Positions 26,026 through 34,505 of a DNA stretch of 64,000 bases are shown one piece after another (within the stretch, counting starts at the first letter, position 1; every line of letters starts with the position of its first letter). Position numbers and translations under genes: made by a program. The notes beneath the pieces are model-generated. The model had not been told where the DNA came from. It made no database searches and saw only the letters and a list, made by a program, of their open reading frames with translations. Source of the DNA: Amycolatopsis alkalitolerans (lineage in GTDB: Bacteria; Actinomycetota; Actinomycetes; Mycobacteriales; Pseudonocardiaceae); the NCBI RefSeq assembly GCF_006152065.1, contig NZ_VDFW01000019.1, positions 1 through 64,000 on the forward strand. The letters run 5' to 3'.

Positions 26026-26397
26026 TCATGCGGTGTGGTGCTGCATACGGTAGTCCTTCAGGCTGGCGGGAACTGCGGCCAGCGCGGACACCACGACCAC
26101 GGCCCCGACAATCCACGAGGTCCATGCGGCACCGCTCAGGGCCGAGTAGGAGAACAGCCACGGAGCGACGAAGGCGACCACGCCACCAGCGGCAGTCGCC
26201 CACTCGTCGATGAAGGCACCGGGCAGCGCGAGCGCGACAAGCGCCAGCACTCCGATCGCCGCACCGATGATCACCATTGCCCACGTGCCGCCAGTGCCGA
26301 TGTCGACCCAGAGCGGGGACAGCGCCATGAACGCGCCCGCGAGCAGGGTGACCCAGTCCTGGAGGCGAGTCCAAGGCCTCGACAGTGTGCCTGCCAT
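26026..26397 (-). CDS. SPW repeat membrane protein
   Basis: The protein has 123 residues. Two SPW-type repeats are seen: RLQDWVTLLAGAFMALSPLWVD and ATAAGGVVAFVAPWLFSYS, each in a pair of membrane helices, four in all. ATG 26397 is chosen because GAGGTG lies 7 bases upstream. Function of SPW proteins is unknown. Confidence 0.82.
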   Translation of the reverse strand: MAGTLSRPWTRLQDWVTLLAGAFMALSPLWVDIGTGGTWAMVIIGAAIGVLALVALALPGAFIDEWATAAGGVVAFVAPWLFSYSALSGAAWTSWIVGAVVVVSALAAVPASLKDYRMQHHTA

Positions 26398-26523
26398 TTT
26401 TTTCACCTCTTCCGGCATCTCGAACTGTTTCTTGCAATTCCCACTAATCGCCGGTTTCGGTGGCCGCAACAGAGGACTTGGTCTGTACCTGGAAGGACCT
26501 TCTCCGGGCTGGACGTGGCCTGA

Positions 26524-27363
26524 TCAGGCCCAGAACCAGGCGAGGCCCGCCGCTTCTCGCCGGCCCTGCTCGTGGCCGGCCTTCGCCGCCGGACCGCGTA
26601 CCGCGGGGTCGAGGAGGTTCGGGCCCAGCGCGGCCTTCGCGGCCTCATCAGGCCGGATCACCGTCACCCGCGCCCCGGATGCGCGCAGCGTCGACACCTG
26701 ATCGTCGAGTTCGTGAGACTCTGGGACCTCCATGACCTGGAAGACGAGCACGCGCTCGCAGCCGGCCGCGAGGTCGGCGTTCTCCAGCGAGCGGACCCCG
26801 CCGTCGACGTAGCGGCGCGCGCCGATGGTGACCGGGGGCCAGGTCGCCGGGACCGCACAGCTCGCCGCGACCGCGTCCACCAGGTCGACGCCGGAGTCCT
26901 TGTCGAACACCCGCTCCTCGCCGGTGTGCGCGTCGACGGCGACGATCCGCAGGTCGAGCGCCGGCCAGCTGTGCCGGGGCAGCCGCGCGGCGATCACCGC
27001 GCGGCGCTCGGCCTCCGGCACCGTGGGCGCCCGCAGCGCGAGCGCGCCGATCCGGCGCCGCATGTCCAGCGGTCCGGTCGCCTCCACGTACGCCGAACCG
27101 AACAGCTCACTCATGGCCTCGGCGTCCAGCGCGGCGGGTAGTTCGGGCGCCTGCAACGACGGATCCACCTGCCGCTGGTACAGCTCCGGCAGCCCGATCC
27201 CGCTGGTGATCTGGGCGGCGACCGTCGAGCCCGCGGACGTCCCGACGAGCAGATCCGCGTCGAGCACCGACCGGCCCGCTTCGATCAGCCCGGTCAGGTA
27301 TCCCGTCTCCCAGGCGATCCCGGCGACCCCACCGCCACCCAGCACTACCCCGCGTCGAGTCAT
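26524..27363 (-). CDS. patatin-like phospholipase
   Basis: The protein has 279 residues. The patatin catalytic dyad is present: oxyanion loop RRGVVLGGGGVAGIAWETG, nucleophile LVGTSAGST and the DGG motif YVDGGVRS. It is expected to hydrolyse acyl esters of phospholipids; no signal peptide. The start ATG overlaps the TGA of the small zinc-ribbon gene upstream (ATGA), so the two are translated together. Confidence 0.88.
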   Translation of the reverse strand: MTRRGVVLGGGGVAGIAWETGYLTGLIEAGRSVLDADLLVGTSAGSTVAAQITSGIGLPELYQRQVDPSLQAPELPAALDAEAMSELFGSAYVEATGPLDMRRRIGALALRAPTVPEAERRAVIAARLPRHSWPALDLRIVAVDAHTGEERVFDKDSGVDLVDAVAASCAVPATWPPVTIGARRYVDGGVRSLENADLAAGCERVLVFQVMEVPESHELDDQVSTLRASGARVTVIRPDEAAKAALGPNLLDPAVRGPAAKAGHEQGRREAAGLAWFWA

Positions 27364-27530
27364 GATCGTGCCAACCCGGTGGTTCCGACGACTATTCCGC
27401 CGATTTCCACCAGCCAGGCACCGCACGCGCACCGCCGGTAGCCGACCTTGCCCTCGGCGGAAGGGTGGACCGAATCCGGCAGCAGTTCGGCGAGGGGGCA
27501 GCCGCAGTGCGGGCATCGGGGTTCCGGCAT
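27360..27530 (-). CDS. 56-residue zinc-ribbon protein
   Basis: The frame MPEPRCPHCGCPLAELLPD ... RRCACGAWLVE gives a C-x2-C ... C-x-C zinc-ribbon-like pattern. It is translationally coupled to the patatin gene by a four-base overlap. Function unknown; perhaps a metal-binding accessory. Confidence 0.55.
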   Translation of the reverse strand: MPEPRCPHCGCPLAELLPDSVHPSAEGKVGYRRCACGAWLVEIGGIVVGTTGLARS

Positions 27531-27543
27531 GCCGCCAGCATGT

Positions 27544-27549
27544 TGTAAT
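27544..27549 (+). promoter_or_regulatory. -10 box of leaderless CGNR gene
   Basis: TGTAAT, 6 bases, GTG 27556. Confidence 0.45.
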
Positions 27550-27555
27550 GGTTCA

Positions 27556-28080
27556 GTGCACTTCAACCCTTACGGTGGAGCCGCGGCGCACGTGGCGGCC
27601 GCACTGGTGAACCGCGGCCCCGCGTCGGCGGCCGAACTCCTCGAAACGATCCGCGCGACGGGCATGTCGCTCACCGCTCTGTCCGAAAAGGACGCCGCCA
27701 TGGTCCGCGACTGGGCGGCCCGGCTCCAGGAGGTGTTCGCCGAGCGCGACGCCGGCACGAGGGCGGACCTGGTCAACCGGCTGCTCGCGGACGCCGCCTG
27801 CCGGCCCTACATCTCCCGCCACGACGGCAAACCGGCCCACCTGCACTATGCGAGCGAGGACGCGGAGGGCGCGCGGCGCGTGCAGGCGTACACCGCGGGC
27901 GGGCTCGCGCACCTGTTGTGCGAGGACCCGTCGCGAATGGGGATGTGCGCGAGCGAAGGCTGCGCGGTGGTCTTCGTCGACACCTCCCGCAACGGCCGCC
28001 GGCGCTTCTGCTCGACCAGGTGCGCGACCAGGGTGCACGTCGCGGAGCACCGGCAGCGCGCCGCTAGTCTTTCGGCATGA
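27556..28080 (+). CDS. CGNR zinc-finger (ABATE) regulator
   Basis: The protein has 174 residues. An N-terminal ABATE-like helical domain (about 1-120) is followed by the C-terminal zinc finger MCASEGCAVVFVDTSRNG and FCSTRCATRVHVAEHR, hallmark of CGNR proteins, thought to be stress-responsive transcription regulators. The start is the GTG of VHFNPYGG, set by the -10 box. It overlaps the hydrolase gene by four bases. Confidence 0.85.
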   Translation: MHFNPYGGAAAHVAAALVNRGPASAAELLETIRATGMSLTALSEKDAAMVRDWAARLQEVFAERDAGTRADLVNRLLADAACRPYISRHDGKPAHLHYASEDAEGARRVQAYTAGGLAHLLCEDPSRMGMCASEGCAVVFVDTSRNGRRRFCSTRCATRVHVAEHRQRAASLSA

Positions 28081-28838
28081 GCAAGCGCTTAGTGGCACTG
28101 GGCGACTCCTTCACCGAAGGCGTCGGCGACGACGACCCGAGCCGTCCGAACGGCGTGCGCGGCTGGGCCGACCGCGTCGCCGAAGTGCTCGCCGCCCGCG
28201 ACGCCGGTTTCCGGTACGCCAACCTCGCCATCCGCGGCAGGCTCCTGCCGCAGGTGCTCGCCGAGCAACTCGAACCGGCGCTCGCGATGGAGCCGGACCT
28301 GGTCACCCTCTACGCCGGCGGCAACGACATGATGCGCCCCAAGGTCGACATCGACGCGCTCACCGACGACTACGAGAAGGCGGTCGTGCGGCTGCGCGAG
28401 ACCGGCGCGACCGTGGTGCTGTTCAGCGCGGCCGACGGGGTCGAGGACAGGCTGTTCCGCCGGATGCGCGGCCGGGCCGCGATCTACAACGAGCACGTGC
28501 GGGGCATCGCCGCCCGCCACGGGGCCGTCGTGGTGGACATGTGGGCGATGCGGCAACTGCGGGACCGGCGGCTGTGGGCGCCCGACCGGCTGCACCTGAA
28601 CTCCTTGGGGCACAACGAGATCGCTATCGCCGTCCTCGATGCGCTGGGCGTTGAGCACGAACTGTCCCCGAGCGTGCTCGGGCCGCGGCCGGTGGTGGAT
28701 CCCCGCGTGCGGCGCGCGGAGGACCTGCGGTGGGCGCGGGAGTTCCTGGTGCCGTGGCTGGGCAGGCGGCTACGCGGCGAGTCCTCCGGGGACGCGATCA
28801 GCGCGAAGCGCCCGCGCCTGGCGCCGGTCGAGTTCTGA
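28077..28838 (+). CDS. SGNH/GDSL hydrolase
   Basis: The protein has 253 residues. Block I is LVALGDSFTEGVGDD with the nucleophile Ser, block III TLYAGGNDM and block V DRLHLNSLGH. These make a cytosolic SGNH esterase/lipase of unknown substrate. It starts within the stop of the CGNR gene (ATGA) but also has its own -10 box TAGTCT (28065-28070) 6 bases before the ATG. Confidence 0.9.
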   Translation: MSKRLVALGDSFTEGVGDDDPSRPNGVRGWADRVAEVLAARDAGFRYANLAIRGRLLPQVLAEQLEPALAMEPDLVTLYAGGNDMMRPKVDIDALTDDYEKAVVRLRETGATVVLFSAADGVEDRLFRRMRGRAAIYNEHVRGIAARHGAVVVDMWAMRQLRDRRLWAPDRLHLNSLGHNEIAIAVLDALGVEHELSPSVLGPRPVVDPRVRRAEDLRWAREFLVPWLGRRLRGESSGDAISAKRPRLAPVEF

Positions 28839-29373
28839 GCCCGTCGAACACGATCTCCACGGTGCGCCGGCGGAGCGCCGCGTCCTCACCGAGATGTTCG
28901 GCGGCACGCGACGTGCCGACCATGAGCGCGATCACCTCGCGCACGCCGACGTCGTGCCGGACCGCGCCGGCCTCCTGGGCTCGGGTCAGCAGGATGCCGA
29001 GCGAGTGCAGCACCCCTTCGCGCACTTCGCGGTCCACCCGTGGCACCTCGGCGAGCGCGTCGGCATAGGCGTTCTTCACGGCGGCCATCTCGACCCATTG
29101 CGCCAGGAACGCGAAGAAAGCGCTTCCCGGATCCTCGGCCTCGGCGTGCTCTCCGGCGGCTTCGGCGAACCGGCGCATCCGTTCTGCCAGCACGGCTTTC
29201 AGGAGCGATTCCTTGGTGGGAAAATGTCGGAAAAGTGTGCCGATGCCCACTTTGGCCGCCTTCGCGATCTGCTCGGTCGGCGCGCCGGTGCCGCGCTCGG
29301 CGAGCACGATCTCGGCGGCCGCGAGCAGCCGGGCACGGTTGCGTCGCGCGTCCGCTCGTTTCGGTTCGGCCAC
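28798..29373 (-). CDS. TetR-family regulator
   Basis: The protein has about 191 residues. HTH region RRNRARLLAAAEIVLAERG ... TEQIAKAAKVGIGTLFRHFP. GTG 29373 is taken as the start because TACGAT (29386-29381, minus) lies 7 bases before it; ATG 29382 overlaps the box itself. The C-terminus overlaps the convergent hydrolase by 41 bases. It is divergent from the MFS gene, a likely target. Confidence 0.85.
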   Translation of the reverse strand: MAEPKRADARRNRARLLAAAEIVLAERGTGAPTEQIAKAAKVGIGTLFRHFPTKESLLKAVLAERMRRFAEAAGEHAEAEDPGSAFFAFLAQWVEMAAVKNAYADALAEVPRVDREVREGVLHSLGILLTRAQEAGAVRHDVGVREVIALMVGTSRAAEHLGEDAALRRRTVEIVFDGLRTRPAPGAGASR

Positions 29374-29504
29374 GGCGACCATCGTAAGAGCTGGTGAACG
29401 GCGTCCGCTCAGCATTGGAGGAAAGTGATTATCCGGCCGGGCTGGACTTCCCGCGACTCGTCGGCGAACCTGATCTGCAGAGTGATGCCGGTCACTGGAG
29501 GCCC

Positions 29505-30860
29505 ATGATGGTGCTCGGACGCAACGAAGCGAACAAGGTCATCGACAGGCAAGCCACCGAACAGCGAAGCCAGGTCCGCAAGGCGGCGATCGCCAGCGCG
29601 ATCGGCACGACCATCGAGTGGTATGACTTCTTTCTCTACAACACCGCGGCGGCGCTGATCTTCCCGCACCTGTTCTTCCCCGCGTCGAGCAGCTACGCGG
29701 GCGCCATGCAGTCCTTCGCCACCTACGCGGTCGGCTTCGCGGCGCGGCCGATCGGGGCGGCGATCTTCGGCTACTGGGGTGACCGGATCGGCCGCAAGGC
29801 CACTCTGGTGATCACCCTGCTGCTGATGGGGATCGCGTCCGGGATCGTCGGCGTGCTGCCCGGCGCGAGCGCGATCGGCATCGCCGCGCCGCTGATCCTG
29901 GTGGCGCTGCGGCTGATCCAGGGCCTCGCGGTCGGCGGTGAGTGGAGCGGTTCGGTGCTGCTCACGATGGAATGGGGTGATCAGCGCAAACGCGGCCTGC
30001 TCGGCAGTTTCGCGCAGATCGGCGTGCCGGCCGGGCTCGTGCTCGGCACCGGCGGGCTGACGCTGCTGTCCGCGGTCCTGTCCGACGCGGCGTTCAGCGC
30101 CTGGGGCTGGCGGATCCCGTTCCTGCTCAGCTTCGTGCTCGTCGGGATCGGGCTGGTGATCCGGCTGCGCATCCTCGAAACGCCGATGTTCGCCGCGGTC
30201 GTCGCGAAGCAGCAGACCTCGCGCAGCCCGGTCGGCGACGCGATCAGGCATCATTGGCGTGAGATCCTGCTCTCGGCCGGGCTCCGGTTCAGCGAGCAGA
30301 TGCCGTTCTACCTGTTCACCAGCTATGTCCTGGTGTACGTGGTGGCCGAGCATCACTACTCGAAGACGTTCGTGCTCAACGCCGTGCTCGTGGGGGCCGC
30401 GCTCGAACTTTTCACCATCCCGTACTTCTCGCAGCTGTCCGACCGGATCGGGCGCAAGAAGGTCTACCTGTCCGGCGCCGTGCTGACCGGGCTGCTCGCG
30501 TTCCCGTACTTCGCGGTGCTCAAGGCCGGCGGGTATGCCCCGGTCTTCCTCATCGTGATCGCGTCGATGATCGCGCACGCGATGCAGTACGGGCCGCAGG
30601 CAGCGTTCATCGGCGAAAGCTTCCCGACGCATCTGCGGTACGGCGGCGCGGGCCTTGGCTACCAGCTGGCCTCGGTGTTCGCCGGCGGGCCCGCGCCGCT
30701 GCTCGCGACGTGGCTGCTGCACGTGACCGGGACGCCCTACTCGATCTCCGCCTACATCCTGCTCGCGGTCGTGGTCACCGTACTGTGCGCGGTGTACATC
30801 ACCGACCGCTCCCGCACGGACCTCACCGACCACGCCGCCTACGCCCGCCGCCCCGCATAG
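29505..30860 (+). CDS. MFS transporter, metabolite:H+ symporter (MHS) type
   Basis: The protein has 451 residues and about twelve membrane helices. Signature sequences: ASAIGTTIEWYDFFLYNTAA, YWGDRIGRKATL and RLIQGLAVGGEWSGSVL, typical of the MHS family (ProP, ShiA, KgtP). It should import an organic acid or osmolyte with protons. GGAGG suits ATG 29508 (6-base spacing) slightly better than 29505. The divergent TetR may control it. A REP-like hairpin pair follows the stop. Confidence 0.9.
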   Translation: MMVLGRNEANKVIDRQATEQRSQVRKAAIASAIGTTIEWYDFFLYNTAAALIFPHLFFPASSSYAGAMQSFATYAVGFAARPIGAAIFGYWGDRIGRKATLVITLLLMGIASGIVGVLPGASAIGIAAPLILVALRLIQGLAVGGEWSGSVLLTMEWGDQRKRGLLGSFAQIGVPAGLVLGTGGLTLLSAVLSDAAFSAWGWRIPFLLSFVLVGIGLVIRLRILETPMFAAVVAKQQTSRSPVGDAIRHHWREILLSAGLRFSEQMPFYLFTSYVLVYVVAEHHYSKTFVLNAVLVGAALELFTIPYFSQLSDRIGRKKVYLSGAVLTGLLAFPYFAVLKAGGYAPVFLIVIASMIAHAMQYGPQAAFIGESFPTHLRYGGAGLGYQLASVFAGGPAPLLATWLLHVTGTPYSISAYILLAVVVTVLCAVYITDRSRTDLTDHAAYARRPA

Positions 30861-30862
30861 AA

Positions 30863-30925
30863 GAAATGCCGTGAGGGGGTCCCTCACGGCCCTATCGGGC
30901 ATGAGGGGGTCCCTCACGGCATTTC
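30863..30925. repeat. REP-like double hairpin, probable bidirectional terminator
   Basis: The outer arms GAAATGCCGTGAGGG (30863-30877) and CCCTCACGGCATTTC (30911-30925) are perfect inverted copies. Inside, the 19-mer TGAGGGGGTCCCTCACGGC occurs twice in direct orientation (30872, 30902) and each copy is itself palindromic. It lies between convergent genes. Confidence 0.8.
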
Positions 30926-30926
30926 G

Positions 30927-32321
30927 TCACTGGTGCGGCGGCTGCTGCGGGGGCGGCTGCGGCGGCTGGTACGGCGGGTTGCCGTAGTGCTGCCCGGGCT
31001 GGCGCAGCGGCAGGCCCGGCTGCGGGCCGGACTGCGGGCCCGGCGGCGGCACCGGCGGCGCGGGCGGCTGGGCCGGAGCCTGGGCCTGGGGGGGTGCCGG
31101 TGGCGCCGGTGGCGGCGGGGTGTCCACCGGAGCCGGACCGGAGTCCTGCGCCTCGTCCGGCGTCGACGTCCGGCCGCGCAGCAGGTTCGTCGCGGACGAA
31201 CCGCTCCCGGGCCCGAGCGGGCCGGGGACCTCCTGGCGCGCGACCTTCTCCGCCTCGGCCACCGCCTCGGCGATCCGCGGGTCGGTCGAGGTGTCGAACC
31301 AGTGCTCCACGTCGTCGTCATCGAAGGTGGGCGGCTCCAGGCCCTCCTCGGTCGGCTGCTCGTACCGGAACACGCCGTCGTCGCCCTGCTTGGCGAACGC
31401 GCGCGCGAACTGCTGTAGCGCGTTGCCGTAGTCGCTCGGCAGGAGCCACACCTTGTTCGCGTCGCCCTGCGCCATCTGCGGCAGGGTCTGCAGGTACTGG
31501 TACGCGAGCACCTCGGGCGTGGGGCGACCGGCCTTCACCGCGGCGAACACCTTCTCGATCGCCTTCGCCTGCCCCTGCGCCTGCAGGTAGCGCGCGGCCC
31601 GTTCACCCTGCGCCCGCAGGATCCGCGACTGCCGGTCCGCCTCCGCGGCCATGATCGTGGCCTGCTTCTGCCCTTCCGCGGCGAGGATCTGCGACTGCTT
31701 CTGCCCTTCGGCCGTCTTGATCGCGGCCTCACGCTGACCTTCGGCGTTGAGAATCATCGCGCGCTTCTCCCGGTCCGCGCGCATCTGCTTCTCCATGGAG
31801 TCCTGAATGGACGGTGGCGGGTCGATCGCCTTCAGCTCGACCCTGGCCACCCGGATGCCCCACCGGCCGGTCGCGTCGTCCAGTACGCCGCGCAGCTGGC
31901 TGTTGATCTGATCGCGCGAGGTCAGCGCCTGCTCCAGGGTCATCCCGCCGACGACGTTCCGCAGGGTCGTGGTGGTCAGCTGCTCGACACCGACGATGTA
32001 GTTCGAGATCTCGTACACCGCGGCGCGGGAGTCGGTCACCTGGAAGTAGACGACGGTGTCGATGGACACGGTCAGGTTGTCCTCGGTGATCACCGGCTGC
32101 GGCGGGAACGAAACCACCTGCTCGCGCAGGTCGATCCGGGCGCGCACCTTGTCCAGGAACGGCACCAGGAAGTTCAGCCCCGGCGAGGCGACGGTGCGGA
32201 AGCGGCCGAGCCGCTCGATGACGGCGGACTGCGCCTGCGGGACCACCATGATCGCCTTCGCGATCGTGACGATCACGAACAGGGCGATGACCGCGACAAC
32301 TACGATCGCTGCGGTTCCCAA
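30927..32321 (-). CDS. SPFH/band 7 (stomatin/flotillin-like) membrane protein
   Basis: The protein has 464 residues. One N-terminal membrane helix (about 3-25) precedes the SPFH domain (PQAQSAVIERLGRF to about 180). Then comes a helical tract with repeated AEGQ units (about 193-265), and a Pro-rich tail of about 90 residues. Such proteins form oligomeric scaffolds in membrane microdomains. NfeD is just upstream in the same direction, the classical stomatin operon partner. The long Pro/Gln tail is larger than in most bacterial homologues. Confidence 0.9.
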   Translation of the reverse strand: MGTAAIVVVAVIALFVIVTIAKAIMVVPQAQSAVIERLGRFRTVASPGLNFLVPFLDKVRARIDLREQVVSFPPQPVITEDNLTVSIDTVVYFQVTDSRAAVYEISNYIVGVEQLTTTTLRNVVGGMTLEQALTSRDQINSQLRGVLDDATGRWGIRVARVELKAIDPPPSIQDSMEKQMRADREKRAMILNAEGQREAAIKTAEGQKQSQILAAEGQKQATIMAAEADRQSRILRAQGERAARYLQAQGQAKAIEKVFAAVKAGRPTPEVLAYQYLQTLPQMAQGDANKVWLLPSDYGNALQQFARAFAKQGDDGVFRYEQPTEEGLEPPTFDDDDVEHWFDTSTDPRIAEAVAEAEKVARQEVPGPLGPGSGSSATNLLRGRTSTPDEAQDSGPAPVDTPPPPAPPAPPQAQAPAQPPAPPVPPPGPQSGPQPGLPLRQPGQHYGNPPYQPPQPPPQQPPHQ

Positions 32322-32349
32322 GATCTCTCCTGTGTGCGATTTCGTCGAT

Positions 32350-32781
32350 TCATATCTCCGGGGACACCACGGCCGTGGCGCCCGATATCTGTACCACGGT
32401 CACTTTCGTACCGGGCTCGATCCGCTGGCCGTCGGTGAGGCTGCGCGCGGACCACACGTCGGGGCCGAGCTTCACCTGGCCGTGATCGTGGTCCACCGTG
32501 GACACCACCACGCCGTGCGTGCCGACCAGCGCCTCCGCGCCCATCTTGAGCTCGGGTGTGTGCAGGAAACGCCGTTTGAGCGCGGGGCGGGCGAGCCACA
32601 GCAGTGCCGTCGAGGCCACCGCGAACACGATCACGTCGATGATCGGGTTGCCGGTGAACAAGGCCGCGCCCGCGCCGACGAGTGCGCCGCCGCCGAGCAT
32701 CAGCAGCACCAGGTCGCCGGACATGACCTCGGCCGCCATCAGCACAATGCCCACGATCAGCCAGATCAGCGCCGGTGTCAT
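32350..32781 (-). CDS. NfeD-like membrane protein
   Basis: The protein has 143 residues. Two or three membrane helices fill residues 3-75 (ALIWLIVGIVLMAAEVMS, IIDVIVFAVASTALLWLA) and the C-terminal OB-fold runs VGTHGVVVSTVDHDHGQVKLG. It forms the usual NfeD-SPFH pair with the gene 28 bases downstream. ATG 32781 is chosen because the homology begins there. Confidence 0.87.
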   Translation of the reverse strand: MTPALIWLIVGIVLMAAEVMSGDLVLLMLGGGALVGAGAALFTGNPIIDVIVFAVASTALLWLARPALKRRFLHTPELKMGAEALVGTHGVVVSTVDHDHGQVKLGPDVWSARSLTDGQRIEPGTKVTVVQISGATAVVSPEI

Positions 32782-32855
32782 GGCGCATATCGTGGCAGAT
32801 GGGGCGCACCCGCAGCCACCGAACACGCGAAAACACCCGCGGGTGGACCAGCGGT

Positions 32856-33752
32856 TCAGCCTTCCGGCGCGGTCACGAAGTCGATCAGCCGCTCGACGGC
32901 GCCGATCAGCGGCGTCTCCAGTTCGCGGAAACCGGACACCGCGCCGAGCACCCGCTGCCACCCCTCATAGGGTTCGCCCCAGCCGAGCGCCGCGCAGATG
33001 CCCTCCTTCCACGGCATCCCGCGCGGCACGGCCGGCCACTCGGGAATACCCAGTGCCGACGCCTTCACCGCCTGCCAGATGTCGACGTAGGGGTGGCCGG
33101 TCACCAGCACATGCTCGTCGGTGATCGCGCCGACGAGCCGCGACTCCTTGCTTCCGGCGACGAGATGGTCGACGAGCACGCCCAGCCTGCGCCCCGGCCC
33201 CGTCCCGAACTCGTCGATGCGCGCGGCGAGCAGGTCCACCCCGTCGAGTGGTTCCACCACCACGCCCTCGACCCGCAGATCATGCCCCCAGACGCGCTCG
33301 ACGAGTTCGGCGTCGTGCTTGCCCTCGACCCAGATTCGCGAGTCCCGGGCGGTGCGCGCCCGCAGTCCCTCGACCCGGACCGAGCCGGAGGCGGACATCG
33401 TCCGCGCGGGCGTCGCGGGCGCCTTCGGCGGTACGAGGGTCACCGGCTTGCCTTCGAGAAGGAAGCCCGCGGGGCTGAGCGGGAACACCCGGTGACGGCC
33501 GTGACGGTCCTCGAGTACGACGTTCCCGTACTCGAGACGCACCACCGCGCCGCAGAACCCGCTGCCGGGTTCCTCGACCACGAGTCCCGGCTCGGCGGCG
33601 ATTTCCGGGATCTTCCGCTTGCGCGGCCCGGCGAAGACGTCGTCATACGAATGGGAACGCACGATCTCCGACGGTAGCGCCGGATTCACGATCGCGTCGC
33701 GCCGCCACGCCGGGGCGAGAGTACGAAGGGGCCACCACCCCACCGACGACAT
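32856..33752 (-). CDS. DUF3097 family protein
   Basis: The protein has up to 298 residues. The conserved core starts at about residue 40 (RKRKIPEIAAEPGLVVEE, FCGAVVRLEYGNVVLEDR), continues SRIWVEGKHDAELVERVWG and VLVDHLVAGSKES, a possible Toprim-like region, and ends VTGHPYVDIWQAVK. The family is widespread in actinobacteria and uncharacterised. The N-terminus is uncertain; an in-frame GTG at about residue 22 is an alternative. Confidence 0.75.
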   Translation of the reverse strand: MSSVGWWPLRTLAPAWRRDAIVNPALPSEIVRSHSYDDVFAGPRKRKIPEIAAEPGLVVEEPGSGFCGAVVRLEYGNVVLEDRHGRHRVFPLSPAGFLLEGKPVTLVPPKAPATPARTMSASGSVRVEGLRARTARDSRIWVEGKHDAELVERVWGHDLRVEGVVVEPLDGVDLLAARIDEFGTGPGRRLGVLVDHLVAGSKESRLVGAITDEHVLVTGHPYVDIWQAVKASALGIPEWPAVPRGMPWKEGICAALGWGEPYEGWQRVLGAVSGFRELETPLIGAVERLIDFVTAPEG

Positions 33753-33775
33753 GGAAGGCGAGGCGGTAGCCCGAA

Positions 33776-33787
33776 GTAAGCGCTTAC
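33776..33787. promoter_or_regulatory. palindrome GTAAGCGCTTAC
   Basis: A 12-base perfect palindrome with the AAGCGCTT centre typical of LacI-family operators, 24 bases upstream of the DUF3097 start as called. Confidence 0.4.
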
Positions 33788-33813
33788 AGCGAGCCGGTAC
33801 GCGACGCGGCTTC

Positions 33814-34505
33814 CTAGCGAACCGCGGTACCCGGGCGGTTGGCGCGCGACGGCCGGATCGTGAGGAGCACGGCCAGTGCCCGCGACCAGCGGCGCACCCG
33901 GTCGCGGTCCGTCGACGCCAGTGCGGCGACGGCTTCCTTGAAGTCGCGGCCGGAGCGCAGGACCCAGTCGACCGCGTCGAAGGCCGGATCGCCGTGACAT
34001 GGGCGGGGGTCGATCACGACGAGGCCGTCCGGCCCGGTCAGGACGTTGCCCGGGTGCAGGTCCGTGCAGCAACCGGCTCGGACCGCCTTCTGCGAGCGTC
34101 AATGCGGCGGCGCGCGAGGCGGCCATCAGCCCCGGCTCGGCCGAACCCCCAGTCTGGCGTTCGGCCAGGTCGAACATGAAGTTCACGCGGTCGGTCAACG
34201 ACGGGAGGCCGTCCGGCACCGGGACGGCGTGCAGCCGCGGGAGCAGTTCGTCGATCTCCCCGGGAGTCCAGCGGCGTTCGGTGAGCGGGGTGCCGGGCTC
34301 GACGCCTGCCAGCAGGATCGCGCCCACGTCGAGGTCGGTGTCGAGGATGTCCACGACCTGCGGGCAATCCCGCCAGGCGTGCAGCGCGGTGGCCTCGGTC
34401 TCGGCGACCGCGGTCCGGGGTGAGCTTCAGGACGCCGCGACTTCGGGACCGACGCGGATGGTGAGCCGGGCGCGGGCCGCGTCGTCGAGGATCAGAACAG
34501 GGGCC
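33814..34505 (-). pseudogene. aminoglycoside/hydroxyurea phosphotransferase (APH_6_hur type), multiply broken
   Basis: Pieces in three frames make one family member. DDAARARLTIRVGPEVAA (to about 34433) is an N-terminus. An internal deletion follows, then VLKLTPD. A frameshift near 34408-34416 leads to ETEATALHAWRDCPQVVDIL and on to EGGPSRLLHG. A second shift near 34062 (apparently two bases lost) restores DLHPGNVLTGPDGLVV, the Brenner-type catalytic loop, then DPRPCHGDPAFDAVDWVLR and the end at 33814. It overlaps the 3' end of the SCO1664 gene. Confidence 0.8.

Noticed and set aside
29409-30917. 502-codon minus-strand frame opposite the MFS transporter
   Set aside because: Shadow with charged low-complexity sequence; the plus strand has a classical MFS protein.
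30863-30925. CRISPR array
   Set aside because: Only two repeat units, palindromic, with an 11-base gap; no spacers or cas genes.
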